From contig NZ_ACDZ02000009.1 of the NCBI RefSeq assembly GCF_000173915.1, positions 145,854 to 209,853 on the forward strand: 64,000 bases of DNA. The letters run 5' to 3'. The notes under the pieces are model-generated. The model was given only the letters and a program-made list of their open reading frames with translations, searched no databases and was not told the origin of the DNA. The position numbers were made by a program, and so were the translations under genes. Origin of the DNA: Gemella haemolysans ATCC 10379. GTDB taxonomy: Bacteria > Bacillota > Bacilli > Staphylococcales > Gemellaceae. Numbering within the stretch: position 1 is the stretch's first letter; each line of letters opens with the position of its first letter. Positions 39,101-48,876 of this stretch are shown here, one piece after another.

Positions 39101-40410
39101 GCTTTTACTACTAGTGAAGTTGTTCCTTGGCTTGTATTTGTTTCCCCTGATTTATCTGTATAAATTACATTGTCTGTAAATGTAAATTCTTTTCCTTTTA
39201 AAAACTCTTCTAATGTACCTGCTTGGCGCATATTAATACGAAGCGTATCATCACTAGTATTATTCCCTTGATCAAACACAGGCTTCGCATCTGTTATTGT
39301 TCTTGTATAGCGAGCGATAGTCCCCTCTTGAGTCCAACCATCATTTATAGATGCTTGAGATAAAACTGCACCAGTTGGTAACGTTACTTCATGAACAATT
39401 TTATTTACCGCTGAAGTCTCTTTATTAAAAGTAGTTAATTTTAAAACTAATTCTTTATTCTTAGTTTCATCAATAGAATCACCCGGCGCATTTGTGTTAA
39501 ATAAAGCTAAATCTCTAGCTCCACTTTCACTGTCTACATGAATACTAGCATATCCACTCTTATTTGTATTAGTTACTCTAGCTGTTGTAGAAGTAGCTGG
39601 TGTAATAGCCGTACCAGTCTTATCAACTACCTGAGCTGTAATTGTAGTTTGTGAATTACGTCCCGTTCTATATTTATCAAACTTATAACTTATATTAAAG
39701 CTAGCATACGAACCACTTGGAACTTCTCCAGTATAAATTTTATATTGTGTATCATTTACTTTTTCAACTTTTAAAGCAGTCCCAAGTTGTACATCAGTAA
39801 TCGGTTCGTTAGCTGGTAAATTTACTAAAATATAAGACCCATCCTCTAATTTCGAAGGTGCAGACACATCTAATCTAAATGTTGAGATAATTTGTTCACC
39901 TACATTATATTCTGTTTGTTTTCCAACTAAATTACCTTGTAAACTGACTCTATTTTCAACTGTTGGTTGTGTTTGATTAGTAGCTACAGATTCTGTTGTT
40001 GAACTTGGTTTATTTGTTGTAGTAACCGGTACATATGTAATTTTATATTTATTTTTTCCAACAAGTTGTAAATTTGTCGCAGTAAATCCAGGATAATCTT
40101 TCTTTAATTGATCAAGACTTTCTGAAAATTTCGATTTTAAAATAGCTACATCCTCTACTACGCCACCCGGTTTCTCATGAGTCACCATTACAAACTCTTG
40201 TGCATCTACTACTGTCGAGTCTCCCGTTCCCGTTCTATTAAAACCTGAATCACCTTCTCCTGCATAGGCTAGATTAGTATTTCCAAGAAACATCACCCCT
40301 GCTATCGCCACAGAAGATACAGCTATACTAGCAACCCCAACATTAAATTTCCTAATACTAAATCTATTATCTCTCTGGTTAATGTTAATCTTATGTTGTT
40401 TTTTTATCAT
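36148..40410 (-). CDS. Large LPXTG surface protein with (PEPK)n wall-spanning tail
   Basis: A 1420-residue protein. YSIRK signal ([18 protein letters not shown]), predicted cleavage near NLAYA. Several beta-sandwich-like domains follow, with phrases such as [13 protein letters not shown] and [10 protein letters not shown] typical of adhesin Ig-like/isopeptide folds. Toward the C-terminus are a MucBP-like domain ([15 protein letters not shown]) and two related modules starting [15 protein letters not shown] and [16 protein letters not shown] tract of about 20 PEPK units comes next, then LANTG, a short hydrophobic helix and RRKKQN. The segment [10 protein letters not shown] is shared with the adhesin at 10885-16605. 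GGAG precedes the ATG. Probable adhesin; ligand unknown. Confidence 0.85.
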   Translation of the reverse strand: MIKKQHKININQRDNRFSIRKFNVGVASIAVSSVAIAGVMFLGNTNLAYAGEGDSGFNRTGTGDSTVVDAQEFVMVTHEKPGGVVEDVAILKSKFSESLDQLKKDYPGFTATNLQLVGKNKYKITYVPVTTTNKPSSTTESVATNQTQPTVENRVSLQGNLVGKQTEYNVGEQIISTFRLDVSAPSKLEDGSYILVNLPANEPITDVQLGTALKVEKVNDTQYKIYTGEVPSGSYASFNISYKFDKYRTGRNSQTTITAQVVDKTGTAITPATSTTARVTNTNKSGYASIHVDSESGARDLALFNTNAPGDSIDETKNKELVLKLTTFNKETSAVNKIVHEVTLPTGAVLSQASINDGWTQEGTIARYTRTITDAKPVFDQGNNTSDDTLRINMRQAGTLEEFLKGKEFTFTDNVIYTDKSGETNTSQGTTSLVVKAVNPYENNGGGATPNAAGAQPPLVINNFTNEQNYENRVNIAIPGINTETDDKRIIVFWRSVDTPTKVKEVELTIDSDFDQKRSLEFYGIWNKNGAYAAWYAPDDLGTSNTFEVYTVNGTTETKLGEISFKKNGGTSIDLPEGTTKVVIKPKGEMNFTSNTLSQAGIYLHQNLKGLEKAKQMVAEGKEPKSIVTARVSTQDTDVVNTSISKTILADARTALKLTPRTGKVETVLAGNKTQSLSSGIEAYDYSPSGLGNRVYSTYTSHGATTDKSLTYLGAKNAKIIVELPDGFSYAGNSPFVTVDENYQNTGKRVLVIDPKDSNTRENVTPNLEFNVAQWVQTGSYRLKYTLVWDESRFLHGLNPNDEFDGDKTIINTTTFTYEIPVSNTSGTRLHVDVTDKNDQREGYTTSLQNLAPKTDVTYRFTLSNTDNSKLANNEVLVTLPKKGDKNIVDTNIARNSAFDVEATGEAIAPAGWTAYYLTSPINGNANEVAAATTLTANQVTDWSKVTAVKFVSNPGTTLNPGLSNEFLVPARISKDAKDTQVAYISAAAKTNAEKIYNEANVASVNIKIENIKNGAVKIAYEDMQGNTIKPTITAIEKRAYTKDYNVDTEEYRPDEFTYNGIAYRYMKVKETSAPVEGVINSEEITVTYVYDTLYKDEVETKTITRTIKYVDASNETTEVSPKVVQTVTLTRTNKRNKVTNTLEEGTWTPGSWKEQVSPTVEKYGTPDKASVSLVEVTPTMEDTEVVVKYPQAKEDEVETKVITRIINYLEKGTNKVLKDPMVQSVTLTRIKTTNKVTGKVIYGEWNKGNWSEVTPESIANYKAPSIARVEATEVTSTTENEKVDVYYEADIKPEPKPEPKPEPKPEPKPEPKPEPKPEPKPEPKPEPKPEPKPEPKPEPKPEPKPEPKPEPKPEPKPEPKPEPKPEPKLEPKPEPKQKDVLVKQGTRELANTGEKTTGFGALGLISLVAAEVARRKKQN
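36282..36535 (-). repeat. (PEPK)n coding repeat
   Basis: About 250 nt of 12-nt units (CCxGAxCCxAAx type) encoding Pro-Glu-Pro-Lys, with one Leu substitution near the end. Confidence 0.9.
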
Positions 40411-40489
40411 CTTTATTCTCCTAATTTATACTGTTATATATAATTTTCACTTACCAATATTCTTTAAAACTTAACATCTCTAACAATAT

Positions 40490-40518
40490 ATTTTATCATT
40501 TTTCTTATCTATTTTCAA
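40490..40518 (-). promoter_or_regulatory. Promoter of the large LPXTG protein
   Basis: Minus strand TTGAAA (40513-40518), 17-nt spacer, TAAAAT (40490-40495). Confidence 0.5.
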
Positions 40519-40679
40519 ATATTTTAATATGTTATTTCTATGAAGTGTACTCAAAAAGAAAACTGATTTATCAACCGTCGGATAACTTCGATTTATTATT
40601 TAACCTCAACTTCTTTTATTAACCTAATTAATTAAATAGTTCAATATATGAAGATAATCTACATATTACCTCTTATATA

Positions 40680-40720
40680 TAAAAAAAATTCGAAGCCAGG
40701 TCTTCCCAAGCTCCGAATTT
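40680..40720 (-). terminator. Terminator of the GcvH-like gene
   Basis: Stem AAATTCG / CGAATTT, extended by AGC / GCT, followed by a long T run on the minus strand. Confidence 0.8.
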
Positions 40721-40738
40721 AGTACATAATTAATGTTA

Positions 40739-41074
40739 TTATTTGTAGTCTGGTAATTTGTTAAATTCAACTTCATCAACGTTTGTTAATTTAACAATCC
40801 AAGATTCTTTTGGATCAGCTGAGTTTAATACAGTTGGCTCTTCTTCAGCTTTTTTGTTGTATTCTACTACATCACCAGCTAATGGCGCGTTAACGTCTAA
40901 TACAGTTTTTGATGCTTCTAAACGTAAGATAACATCATCTTTTGCTAATTTTTCATTTTTTGAAAATTCTACGAATCCTACAGTACCAACGTCATCTTGT
41001 AATTCAGCTGTTGGTCCAACAATGTAAACTCCTTCGTTCTTTTCAATCCATAACGCTTTTGCTAATTTTTTCAT
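40739..41074 (-). CDS. GcvH-like lipoyl carrier protein (GcvH-L)
   Basis: A 111-residue lipoyl-domain protein, shorter than genuine glycine-cleavage H proteins (about 125-130). The expected lipoyl lysine is K56 in RLEASKTVLDVNAPL. The acidic pair D27-D28 in AELQDDVG matches the position where class M sirtuins ADP-ribosylate GcvH-L (established for the staphylococcal/streptococcal system, as I recall it). No gcvP or gcvT is nearby; instead, lipoate ligases and a class M sirtuin lie upstream. It has its own promoter and terminator. Likely role: substrate carrier of the lipoylation/ADP-ribosylation system. Confidence 0.88.
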   Translation of the reverse strand: MKKLAKALWIEKNEGVYIVGPTAELQDDVGTVGFVEFSKNEKLAKDDVILRLEASKTVLDVNAPLAGDVVEYNKKAEEEPTVLNSADPKESWIVKLTNVDEVEFNKLPDYK

Positions 41075-41157
41075 TTTACAACCTTCTTTCTTTCTTTTTT
41101 ATAAGTTTTCTTGAGAATCGGCGCTATAATTCAACACTGATTTTTACTCAAAGGTAT

Positions 41158-41185
41158 ATTATACATTCTAAAAAAAAAAAATCAA
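41158..41185 (-). promoter_or_regulatory. Promoter of the GcvH-like gene
   Basis: Minus strand TTGATT (41180-41185), 16-nt T-rich spacer, TATAAT (41158-41163). Confidence 0.5.
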
Positions 41186-41278
41186 CAAAAATTTTAATTC
41201 TACAGAAATTGATTTTTAATTTCAGTTAGAACTAAAAACTAATAAGTCACTGCGTCAAGATATCATTTAATATTCACC

Positions 41279-42301
41279 TTAACTCAATATCAAATCTACT
41301 AATTCTTGCGCCTCTACTCTTCCAAAATAATAGCCTAAATCGATACCTTCTAATACTCCTAGTAAATCTTCTTCTTTTACCCTTACTCCTATTAGTTTTT
41401 CCTCAATATCCCCGACATTACCTTTTCCGAAAAAATCTCCATAAATCTTAGCTTTTGTGATTCGTCCCGCTTCTACTTCCAGATTAAACTCAATAGTCCC
41501 AATTCCAAGACGAGCATCTCTGTTATAATTATAACGTGGTGATTTTCCGTAATTCCAATCCCAGTTTTGATATTTCTTAGAAAGCAACTCATCGATTTCT
41601 TGCCAATCTTCTTCTGTAAGTTCATAACGTTTTATGTCTTCGAGTTTTTCACAATTAAACAAGCGGCATAAGTATAAGTCTTTGAAATCTACTACAGATA
41701 AATCTCTATATTTCTCATCTAAATACTCTCTAAGACCTGTAACTCTACTTCGTACCGAATCAATTCCTTTCGACTCAATTTTCTTACGATTAGGTGTTAG
41801 TACATTTACCATCGCATCATAATTAACATCTAGAAGTAGCGTATATCCCCCATAAATTTTACCATTAACAAGAGTCATGGCAGCTCCACTAACTTTCTTT
41901 CCATCAACAACAAGGTCATTTCGCCCTGTTTGTTCAACCTCACTCACACCTAAATCATGTAGAATATTTACCGCAGGTTCATAGAATTTTTTAAAATTAC
42001 CATAAACATTACTATCACCGTTCATAATAAGGCAGATATTCACAGCCCCCTCATCTAAAAATACTGTTCCTCCACCTGTATCACGTCTAACAAGTGTTAT
42101 CCCGTGACCTTTCATGTACTCATGGTTAATCTCTTTTTCGGCATTTTGAAAAAGTCCAATCTGCACCTTTGGTTTGCAACAATAAGGAAATATTATATCT
42201 TCATCTAAGTTCAATTTATTCAAAACATGTACTTGTATAGCTAAAGCTACTGCTCCATCATAAATATATTGTCCATTTCTTATCGGCTCTATTAAATACA
42301 T
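41279..42301 (-). CDS. Lipoate-protein ligase (LplA2-type), first copy
   Basis: A 340-residue LplA-family enzyme that activates lipoate with ATP and transfers it to a lipoyl-domain lysine. Motifs: RRDTGGGTV (residues 72-80), GRNDLVVDGKKVSGAA with candidate catalytic Lys at 135/136, and PNRKKIESKG. Start at the ATG at 42301 with GGAG just upstream, giving the same MYLIEPIRNG start and length as the copy at 43646-44668; a GTG two codons earlier would overlap the ribosome binding site. It sits between the GcvH-like gene and the first Old Yellow Enzyme. GcvH-L is the likely acceptor. Confidence 0.88.
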   Translation of the reverse strand: MYLIEPIRNGQYIYDGAVALAIQVHVLNKLNLDEDIIFPYCCKPKVQIGLFQNAEKEINHEYMKGHGITLVRRDTGGGTVFLDEGAVNICLIMNGDSNVYGNFKKFYEPAVNILHDLGVSEVEQTGRNDLVVDGKKVSGAAMTLVNGKIYGGYTLLLDVNYDAMVNVLTPNRKKIESKGIDSVRSRVTGLREYLDEKYRDLSVVDFKDLYLCRLFNCEKLEDIKRYELTEEDWQEIDELLSKKYQNWDWNYGKSPRYNYNRDARLGIGTIEFNLEVEAGRITKAKIYGDFFGKGNVGDIEEKLIGVRVKEEDLLGVLEGIDLGYYFGRVEAQELVDLILS

Positions 42302-42440
42302 AAGCACTCCTCGTCTTCTAAAACACTACAACATAAGAAGCTACTATTATTCAAGTTCAACCTTAGATAATAGTAGCCGCTTCATCTTAATAGTCTACTG
42401 TTAATATAATTAATTCTCTCTATAAATCATAACAGTCTTC

Positions 42441-43613
42441 TTAGTAATTTTCTTCTAATTTTCTAAATTCATCTCTCGTGTGTTGTGGCAGACTCTTTCC
42501 GTAATCCATCATAAGCACGATATCTTTAAACGCAGCTTTGGGAATCGCTAGTCTTTTGATATCCTCCACACTTACATCTAGATTAATATCTTCCTCACGA
42601 TTTTCTTGGAATTTAGCTACAAAGTCCGGTTCAGCAACAAAAACACTAGACAAACCTACCATCTCAGCATGCATAATAGCTTCACGGCTTTTTTCTATAC
42701 TATTGATTCCACCCGTAGCCATTAGCGGAACACGTCCTGCTAGATGTTCATGGACTACTTCGTTAATCAAACGACCTTCATTAGGACCTTCCGCACGAAC
42801 TTTATTTAGATAAATATTTTGTCCCCAGCTCGCTATCGCAATGTAAGATAACGGCACTCTTTCTAATATCCAATCAGTGAGTTGATTGAACTCTTCAACA
42901 GTATAACCGATTATCGCACCACGTGTCTCTTCTGGAGTTGCTCTATACCCTAGAATAAAATCCTTAGGTGCTTCGTTTTTTATAACTTCATACACCTCTT
43001 CAAAAACTTCAAGGATGAATCGAGCTCTATTTTCTAGTGAATCTACACCATATTCATCATGGCGTTTATTCGATACTGTTGAGAAAAACGTCTGTAGCAT
43101 TAGCTTTTGTGCTGTTGATATTTCTATTCCTGCAAAACCTGCACGTATCGCTCTTCTCGTAGCATCTTTGTATTTTTGTTTAATCACATTGATCATAACA
43201 TGAGACAACTCTTCTACCTCATGTTCAAATGGAAGATGCAACTTTAACTTACTAGGACCATAAACCTTATGATTTACCCCGTAGTAATTAGCACCCGCAC
43301 CCGAATAAGTCAATTGCAAAATAACCTTCGCTCCAGCGTCTTGCATCGCAGCTGCCATCTTAGTAAGTCCTGGAATACAACTATCATCATGTGCACCGAA
43401 ACCAAACTCGAACAACTGTCCATCAACATCGACATAAGCCGCACCTGTTACCTGCAATGGCGCTGACTTGGCGCGTCTTAATGCATAATCCAAGTCCTCT
43501 TTTGTGATAATTCCATCTTTTGTAGAAGAATTAGTCGTCATCGGTGACAGTACGAACCTATTTTCTAACTGCACACCGTTTGCTAGTTTTATGGGAGTTA
43601 ATAATTTTTCCAT
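42441..43613 (-). CDS. Old Yellow Enzyme family oxidoreductase, active-site variant
   Basis: A 390-residue FMN-dependent TIM-barrel protein of the OYE/NADH:flavin oxidoreductase family (LLTPIKLANGVQLENRFVLSPMT, NKRHDEYGVDSLENRARF, GGINS). Its barrel-strand motif reads LQLTYSGAG (99-107), whereas the homologue at 47117-48295 has the usual LQLTHAGR. The His and Arg conserved in typical family members are therefore changed here. OYE proteins are part of the extended class M sirtuin operon in lactic-acid-bacterium-like genomes. It lies between the two lipoate ligase genes, 33 nt after the second, and is probably co-transcribed with it. Confidence 0.85.
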   Translation of the reverse strand: MEKLLTPIKLANGVQLENRFVLSPMTTNSSTKDGIITKEDLDYALRRAKSAPLQVTGAAYVDVDGQLFEFGFGAHDDSCIPGLTKMAAAMQDAGAKVILQLTYSGAGANYYGVNHKVYGPSKLKLHLPFEHEVEELSHVMINVIKQKYKDATRRAIRAGFAGIEISTAQKLMLQTFFSTVSNKRHDEYGVDSLENRARFILEVFEEVYEVIKNEAPKDFILGYRATPEETRGAIIGYTVEEFNQLTDWILERVPLSYIAIASWGQNIYLNKVRAEGPNEGRLINEVVHEHLAGRVPLMATGGINSIEKSREAIMHAEMVGLSSVFVAEPDFVAKFQENREEDINLDVSVEDIKRLAIPKAAFKDIVLMMDYGKSLPQHTRDEFRKLEENY

Positions 43614-43645
43614 AAACTCACACCTCTTTTACATAGTTTGTAAAA

Positions 43646-44668
43646 CTAGCTTAAGATTAAGTCTACTAATTCTTTAGCTTCTACATTACCAAAGTAGAAT
43701 GCTAAATCAATACTTCCTAGAGCTTCTAGTAAGTCTTCTTCTTTTACCCTTACTCCGATAAGTTTTTCTTCTACGTCACGTACGTTACCTTTTCCGAAGA
43801 AGTCTCCATAGATTTTCGCTTTTGTAATACGTCCTTCTTCAACTTCTAAGCTGAAATCAACTGTTCCAATCGCAAGGTGAGCATCACGGTTGTAGTTATA
43901 ACGTGGTGATTTTCCGTAGTTCCAATCCCAGTTACGGTATTTTTCATCTGCAAGTTTTTCAATTGCAGCCCAATCTTCATCAGTAAGTTCATATCTTTTC
44001 GCATCTTTAATATCTTCGATGCCCATTAATCCACAAATAACTAAGTCTTTGAACTCATCGATTGTTACATTTTGGTATTCAGGTTTTAATAATTCGCGCA
44101 TACCCATTACACGTGCTCTTACTGATTCAATACCTTTTGATTCAATTTTTTTACGGTTTGGTGTTAAAGCATTAACCATCGCTTCGTAATTTACATCAAG
44201 AAGTAATGAATATCCTCCGTAGATTTTACCACGTACTAATGTCATCGCAGCTCCACTTACTTTTTTACCACGAGCAGTTAAATCATTACGACCTCTTTGT
44301 TCAACTTCTGTAGCTCCTAAGCTGTGAAGTACATCTACTGCTGGTTGATAGAATTTTTTGTAGTTTCCGTATACATCAGTATCACCAGGCATTAAGAAAC
44401 ATACGTTAACAGCACCGTTATCAACGTATACAGCTCCACCACCTGTATCACGACGAACTAGGATTATATCTTTTTCTTTCATATATTCATGGTTTACTTC
44501 AGTTTCGGCATTTTGGAATAATCCGATTTCTACTTTTGGTTCACAGTAATATGGGAAGATTACAGTCTCATCGATATCGATGTTGTTAAGTACGTAAACT
44601 TGCATCGCCATTACTAGCGCTCCATCTGGTAAATATTTTCCGTTTCTAATTGGTTCTATTAAATACAT
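43646..44668 (-). CDS. Lipoate-protein ligase (LplA2-type), second copy
   Basis: A 340-residue paralogue of 41279-42301, similar throughout (MYLIEPIRNGKYLPDGA, RRDTGGGAVY, GRNDLTARGKKVSGAA). Catalytic features are intact. AAAGGAGA precedes the ATG. A 127-nt gap upstream carries a TATAAT box and CpG-containing repeats (44731-44780). Two ligases with only one visible acceptor may mean different substrates or conditions (inference). Confidence 0.88.
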   Translation of the reverse strand: MYLIEPIRNGKYLPDGALVMAMQVYVLNNIDIDETVIFPYYCEPKVEIGLFQNAETEVNHEYMKEKDIILVRRDTGGGAVYVDNGAVNVCFLMPGDTDVYGNYKKFYQPAVDVLHSLGATEVEQRGRNDLTARGKKVSGAAMTLVRGKIYGGYSLLLDVNYEAMVNALTPNRKKIESKGIESVRARVMGMRELLKPEYQNVTIDEFKDLVICGLMGIEDIKDAKRYELTDEDWAAIEKLADEKYRNWDWNYGKSPRYNYNRDAHLAIGTVDFSLEVEEGRITKAKIYGDFFGKGNVRDVEEKLIGVRVKEEDLLEALGSIDLAFYFGNVEAKELVDLILS

Positions 44669-44724
44669 AATTTATTCTCCTTTATTTTTTAATTTTTGTT
44701 AATGTATTTTTTTAGCTAATATTA

Positions 44725-44782
44725 AATTATATCGCGCGAAATTTATGCGCATTGTACTATGTTTAGAGTCAACTTATGCGAG
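44725..44782. promoter_or_regulatory. CpG-containing repeated motif and -10 upstream of the second lipoate ligase
   Basis: On the minus strand a TATAAT lies around 44726-44731. Just upstream are CGCGCG (44733-44738), ATGCGC (44745-44750) and a further ATGCGA (44776-44781). Such G+C-rich hexamers stand out in this AT-rich DNA and could be an operator. No good -35 is seen at 17 nt. Confidence 0.35.
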
Positions 44783-44795
44783 GTTTCAATCCTCA

Positions 44796-45668
44796 TTATT
44801 TTTTCAATAACTCTTCCACATCTAACGTTAAATCCTTACTATTTTGGTTAAACCACAATACTCTAGAAGCAATCCTTTCTGGAAATTGATATTTCTTCTG
44901 GTTCATAGTAATCATTAACGCATTAGGATTTTTATCAAGCTCTCTATAAAATGGATATTTTATAAACTGAGGTGTCGTAAATCCTACTCCTATTTCAATA
45001 AATAATGTTTTCTTATCACGATTATTTTCTAAAAATTCATTGTATTTATCTAGATGTTCGAAAAAGATTGGGTCTTCTACCATTCCTTTTTCAGCATTCC
45101 GCTTATTAACCTCAAGCGGTGCACCACATTCTGGACATAGTGGAATAGACCTGTAGTCAACTTCCATATTTTCCTGTTCTACAGCCAATCTACGCATTAA
45201 CGCTTCATCTTGGTATGTCTTCGCATGACAATGTTTGCTACACTGCATAAGCCCGTACTTTCCTTGAATATGAAAGACTTTATCCATATCATAACCCGCA
45301 ACATCAAAGGCATTATCGGCATTTGTCGTAATAATATGGTAATTTTTATCCTTTAGAATATTTTTCAACGCTAGATAACTATCACCAACAGGTTGATCAA
45401 AGTAATTTAACAAGACGAAACGACTTTGAAACGCCCAATATTCCTGTGAACTCGGAAAATCAAACAAACTCGCCTGTAACATATCTAAAAACTTATATTT
45501 TTCTACAAAATCTTTAAAGTTACTCGTAAATCTCTCTCCAATATAAGTAAAACCATCCGCAGCTGACATTCCAGCCCCTATTCCTATGACTATCGCCTCG
45601 GCTTCATCTATTAGCTGTGCTAGTTTTTCGGCATTGTTTTCTTCTAACTCTATCGCCTTCCAAGTCAT
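44796..45668 (-). CDS. Class M sirtuin (SirTM), protein ADP-ribosyltransferase type
   Basis: A 290-residue sirtuin-fold protein. NAD-binding motif [10 protein letters not shown] (31-40). In place of the deacetylase TQNID it has TTNADN (114-119), and the catalytic His before Gly is replaced by Gln (Q135 in HIQGKYG). N116 and Q135 have the same spacing as the catalytic Asn/Gln of characterised streptococcal SirTM. A zinc ribbon is likely from CSKHCH (C143, C147) and CPECG. Such enzymes ADP-ribosylate lipoylated GcvH-L. Its ATG overlaps the last base of the upstream monooxygenase gene, so the two are translationally coupled. Confidence 0.9.
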   Translation of the reverse strand: MTWKAIELEENNAEKLAQLIDEAEAIVIGIGAGMSAADGFTYIGERFTSNFKDFVEKYKFLDMLQASLFDFPSSQEYWAFQSRFVLLNYFDQPVGDSYLALKNILKDKNYHIITTNADNAFDVAGYDMDKVFHIQGKYGLMQCSKHCHAKTYQDEALMRRLAVEQENMEVDYRSIPLCPECGAPLEVNKRNAEKGMVEDPIFFEHLDKYNEFLENNRDKKTLFIEIGVGFTTPQFIKYPFYRELDKNPNALMITMNQKKYQFPERIASRVLWFNQNSKDLTLDVEELLKK

Positions 45669-46660
45669 TAATTTTTCTCCTCTTTTTCCATTAGCTCTTT
45701 TGCTAAAATCTCAATAATATTTTTTCTTCTTTCTATTGTTGGTACTAACGGTATGCACATCAACTCTTCTAATTCGAATTCTTCTGCTAAGTTTTTTAGT
45801 TTTTCCACTACTACATCCTTCGTACCCCAAACTAAACGTGTTCTGTTTTTTTCTACTTTTTCTATATCCGCTTCACTTATCTCATACTCTTTAGCTGTTT
45901 GTATGCTAGGAAATCTATCAAATTCTGTAAATTCTTTCTTACCAAGAAGCCAGACATCTAACGAACGTACTAAATCTTTTGCTTCTTGTTCATCTTCTCC
46001 TATCGCAATAAATACCGCAACCACATCTTGTGGTGTTTTTTGTTGTTCACGCATCTTAGTACGATAAGTATTTAAACACCTTTTTGCTGTTTCTATATAA
46101 TCTACAGCCTGATTAAAGAATAAACCATAAACATAGTTTTGTCCTAGCTCCGCAGCTAGATTTGCACTCTTTTCACTGGTAGACAACAACCACATAGGAC
46201 TTACTTTCGCTTCCGGTGGTTGAACTAGTGTTTCAGTACCTGTAAGAAGTTCTAGCAATTCTCTACAGCTATCATTGTACTCGTCTCTCGTTATTGGTGT
46301 TGTATCCATCAACTTCTGAACTACTTTCGTTCCAGGATTATTCCCAATTCCTAGGTTCACCCTATCTGGATATAATGCACTAAGAAGCTTGATCCATTCG
46401 CTAATTTTATACGGTGAATAGTGCGGAATCATTATTCCACCTGAACCTATTTGTATCTTTTCTGTATTTTGAAGAAGGTGCAACATTAATAATTCTGGGC
46501 TACTACTAGCTAAAGCAGGAACCTGATGATGTTCAGCCATCCAAAAACGACTATAACCTAGTTTTTCAGCTAGGCGGGCAAGTTCTATACTCTCTTCTAT
46601 TGCCTCTATCGCAGTCTTTCCTTCATCTACAATAGCATAATCTAAAATACTAAGTTTCAT
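45668..46660 (-). CDS. Luciferase-like flavin monooxygenase (LLM)
   Basis: A 330-residue bacterial-luciferase-family TIM barrel. [43 protein letters not shown] and [13 protein letters not shown] are family signatures. It probably uses reduced flavin and oxygen; the substrate is unknown. LLM genes belong to the extended class M sirtuin operon, supporting this as one functional unit. First gene of the minus-strand run toward the sirtuin. Confidence 0.88.
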   Translation of the reverse strand: MKLSILDYAIVDEGKTAIEAIEESIELARLAEKLGYSRFWMAEHHQVPALASSSPELLMLHLLQNTEKIQIGSGGIMIPHYSPYKISEWIKLLSALYPDRVNLGIGNNPGTKVVQKLMDTTPITRDEYNDSCRELLELLTGTETLVQPPEAKVSPMWLLSTSEKSANLAAELGQNYVYGLFFNQAVDYIETAKRCLNTYRTKMREQQKTPQDVVAVFIAIGEDEQEAKDLVRSLDVWLLGKKEFTEFDRFPSIQTAKEYEISEADIEKVEKNRTRLVWGTKDVVVEKLKNLAEEFELEELMCIPLVPTIERRKNIIEILAKELMEKEEKN

Positions 46661-47116
46661 ATTATTATCCTCTTATGTTTTACATTATTTTCTATTTGGA
46701 AATGCCTCAAAAATCACAATTTCGAAGAAATAGATTTATTGAGTTATTCCTTTTCTTACATATTATTTAGATTTACATATTTCTATCCTCTATTTTTTAT
46801 AGAGTTATTAAAAAAATTCTCTATTCTTGAATTCATTTTTACCTTTTTATCTAGTAAATTATCTGATATAATTAATTGTAAGAAAACCTTTTCTGAAACT
46901 ACGAATTTATTATAACACATTTTCAGTAAAAGTACACATACCTAGCACCATTACTTTGAAATTTTATAAAAAAATTATGGTGATTTAATCTATTGAACTT
47001 TTATAAATTCACATAGATCAAATAGAAACTGTTACATTTTTCAGTACTGCATTTCTTATCATTAATATATTGGTTCTAGTTGTATGTTATTTACATTACT
47101 TAAAGGGGCATTTTTT
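46661..47116. other. Divergent intergenic region, monooxygenase versus second OYE
   Basis: Carries an extended -10 on the minus strand (TGTTATAAT, 46909-46917) that could drive the monooxygenase-sirtuin genes, and a diverged copy (46698-46750) of the hairpin seen at 23237-23280. No ORF. Confidence 0.45.
46909..46917 (-). promoter_or_regulatory. Extended -10 element, candidate promoter of the sirtuin operon
   Basis: TGTTATAAT on the minus strand. The -35 is weak. It would leave a leader of about 240 nt. Confidence 0.35.
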
Positions 47117-48295
47117 ATGAAATCAAAATTATTAACACCTGTTAAATTAGCTAATGGAATAGAACTAGAAAACCGTTTTGTTCTTTCTCCTATGACTACG
47201 AACTCTTCTACTGCAGAAGGTTTTATTACAGAAGAAGATCTACTTTACGCCGAAAGACGAAAGAAAACCGCACCTTTACAAATTACAGGAGCTGCTTATG
47301 TTAACCTTGAAGGTCAACTTTTTGAATACGGCTTTAGTGTTCATGATGATGCGTGTATTCCTGGACTTAAAAAAATGGCGCAAGCTATGAAGTCTGGTGG
47401 AGCGAAAGCTATCCTACAGCTAACACATGCAGGGCGTTTCGCTAACTACTATGTTACCACTAATAAACGTGCTGTTGGTCCAAGTTATATGGAACTTAAT
47501 TCGCCTGTAGAACACATCGTCCACCCTCTTTCTATAGAAGATATACAAAAAATAAGAGAAGATTATAAACATGCAGCAAGCCGTGCTATCGCAGCTGGTT
47601 TTGATGGTTTAGAAATTTCTAGTGCACAACGTCTTCTATTACAGACATTCTTCTCTACTTTCTCTAATGAACGTCACGATGAATACGGAGTGGATACATT
47701 AGAAAATCGTTCACGTTTCATCATTGAAGTTTTTGAAGATGTATATGAAGTAATCAAAAAAGAAGCATCAAAAGACTTTATCTTCGGTTATCGTGCAACA
47801 CCTGAAGAAACTCGTGGTGAAGAAGTCGGTTATACAGTTGAAGAATTTAATCAACTTACAGATTGGTTATTAGAAAGAGTCCCTCTATCATATATGGCAA
47901 TTGCTAGCTGGGGACAAAATATTTATCTAAATACAGTACGTGCAGAAGGTCCACATCACGGTCGCCTTATTAACGAAGTTGTCTACGAACATTTAAATGG
48001 AAGAATTCCATTAATCGCATCCGGTGGTATAAATACTGTAGAAAAATGTGAAGCAGCTATTTTACACGCGGATATGATTGGATTATCTTCACCGTTTGTC
48101 GCAGAACCAGACTTTGTAGAAAAACTAAAATCAAACCATATAGACGATATTAATCTAGATGTTGGAGTTGAAGATATAGAACGTCTAGCTATTCCAAAAG
48201 CTGCATTTAAAGACATCGTCCTTATGATGGACTACGGTAAGAGTTTACCTCAACATACTAGGGATGAATTTAGAAAACTAGAAGAAAATTATTAA
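47117..48295 (+). CDS. Old Yellow Enzyme family oxidoreductase, second copy
   Basis: A 392-residue paralogue of 42441-43613, nearly identical over the last 15 residues and similar throughout. It keeps LQLTHAGR (100-107). The start at 47117 follows AAGGGG; the frame's earlier ATG at 47084 has no ribosome binding site, and the paralogue begins at the equivalent residue. It is transcribed away from the sirtuin operon and has its own terminator. Confidence 0.87.
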   Translation: MKSKLLTPVKLANGIELENRFVLSPMTTNSSTAEGFITEEDLLYAERRKKTAPLQITGAAYVNLEGQLFEYGFSVHDDACIPGLKKMAQAMKSGGAKAILQLTHAGRFANYYVTTNKRAVGPSYMELNSPVEHIVHPLSIEDIQKIREDYKHAASRAIAAGFDGLEISSAQRLLLQTFFSTFSNERHDEYGVDTLENRSRFIIEVFEDVYEVIKKEASKDFIFGYRATPEETRGEEVGYTVEEFNQLTDWLLERVPLSYMAIASWGQNIYLNTVRAEGPHHGRLINEVVYEHLNGRIPLIASGGINTVEKCEAAILHADMIGLSSPFVAEPDFVEKLKSNHIDDINLDVGVEDIERLAIPKAAFKDIVLMMDYGKSLPQHTRDEFRKLEENY

Positions 48296-48308
48296 TAATA
48301 TATATTTT

Positions 48309-48364
48309 TAGAAGAATTTCAAAATTCCAGATTCGAACATCTTGTTTTTTGGAATTCTTCTTTA
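48309..48364 (+). terminator. Terminator of the second OYE gene
   Basis: AGAAGAATTTC pairs with GGAATTCTTCT (one mismatch region) and is followed by TTTAATTTAA. Confidence 0.65.
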
Positions 48365-48741
48365 ATTTAATTATAGATAGAGAAATCTATATTACACATA
48401 TATTTTTTTAAAAATATAACATCATTTATACTGTCACCTATATAAAACATACCCTAAAACTAATTTTTTATTAATCACAAAAACCAATACCTGAAGGTTT
48501 ACATATTTTTTGTAACATAAATTTAATATTTATTTTTTTTAGACACTCATATCCACTTATTAAGAATTATATTTATATTTTTATCAATAAATATAATCTA
48601 TTTATATCACTATATTAATATATATACATTTTAATTTTTATATTTAACTTGTTCGGTTTTTTATATAATTTTATTTATTTTAAAATTTTCGAAATATAGG
48701 TTTACCATATAACGATTAAGTTTCATAACTTACTAAAGTTG

Positions 48742-48770
48742 TTGTTTTATAACTTCTCCTCTTGTATAAT
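48742..48770 (+). promoter_or_regulatory. Promoter of the coiled-coil surface protein
   Basis: TTGTTT (48742-48747), 17-nt spacer, TATAAT (48765-48770). The leader to the ATG is about 100 nt. Confidence 0.55.
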
Positions 48771-48876
48771 AAAAATTATTAATACATTAATCGTCTCTGA
48801 AAGTTCTGTTTACAACTTCAAAACAAACATTTTAGAAACACAGTCATTATTATATTTTTAAAAAGGGGATTTTTTT

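Larger units (their letters stand above)
40411..40738. other. Intergenic region
   Basis: Contains the promoter of the large LPXTG gene (40490-40518) and the terminator of the GcvH-like gene. Nothing else recognised. Confidence 0.5.
48296..48876. other. Intergenic region
   Basis: About 580 nt, strongly AT-rich. Holds the terminator of the second OYE gene and the promoter of the next surface protein. Nothing else recognised. Confidence 0.5.

Noticed and set aside
40739..41074. Genuine glycine-cleavage H protein
   Set aside because: Too short, no gcvT/gcvP nearby, and it sits in a SirTM/LplA2 context with the GcvH-L acidic pair.
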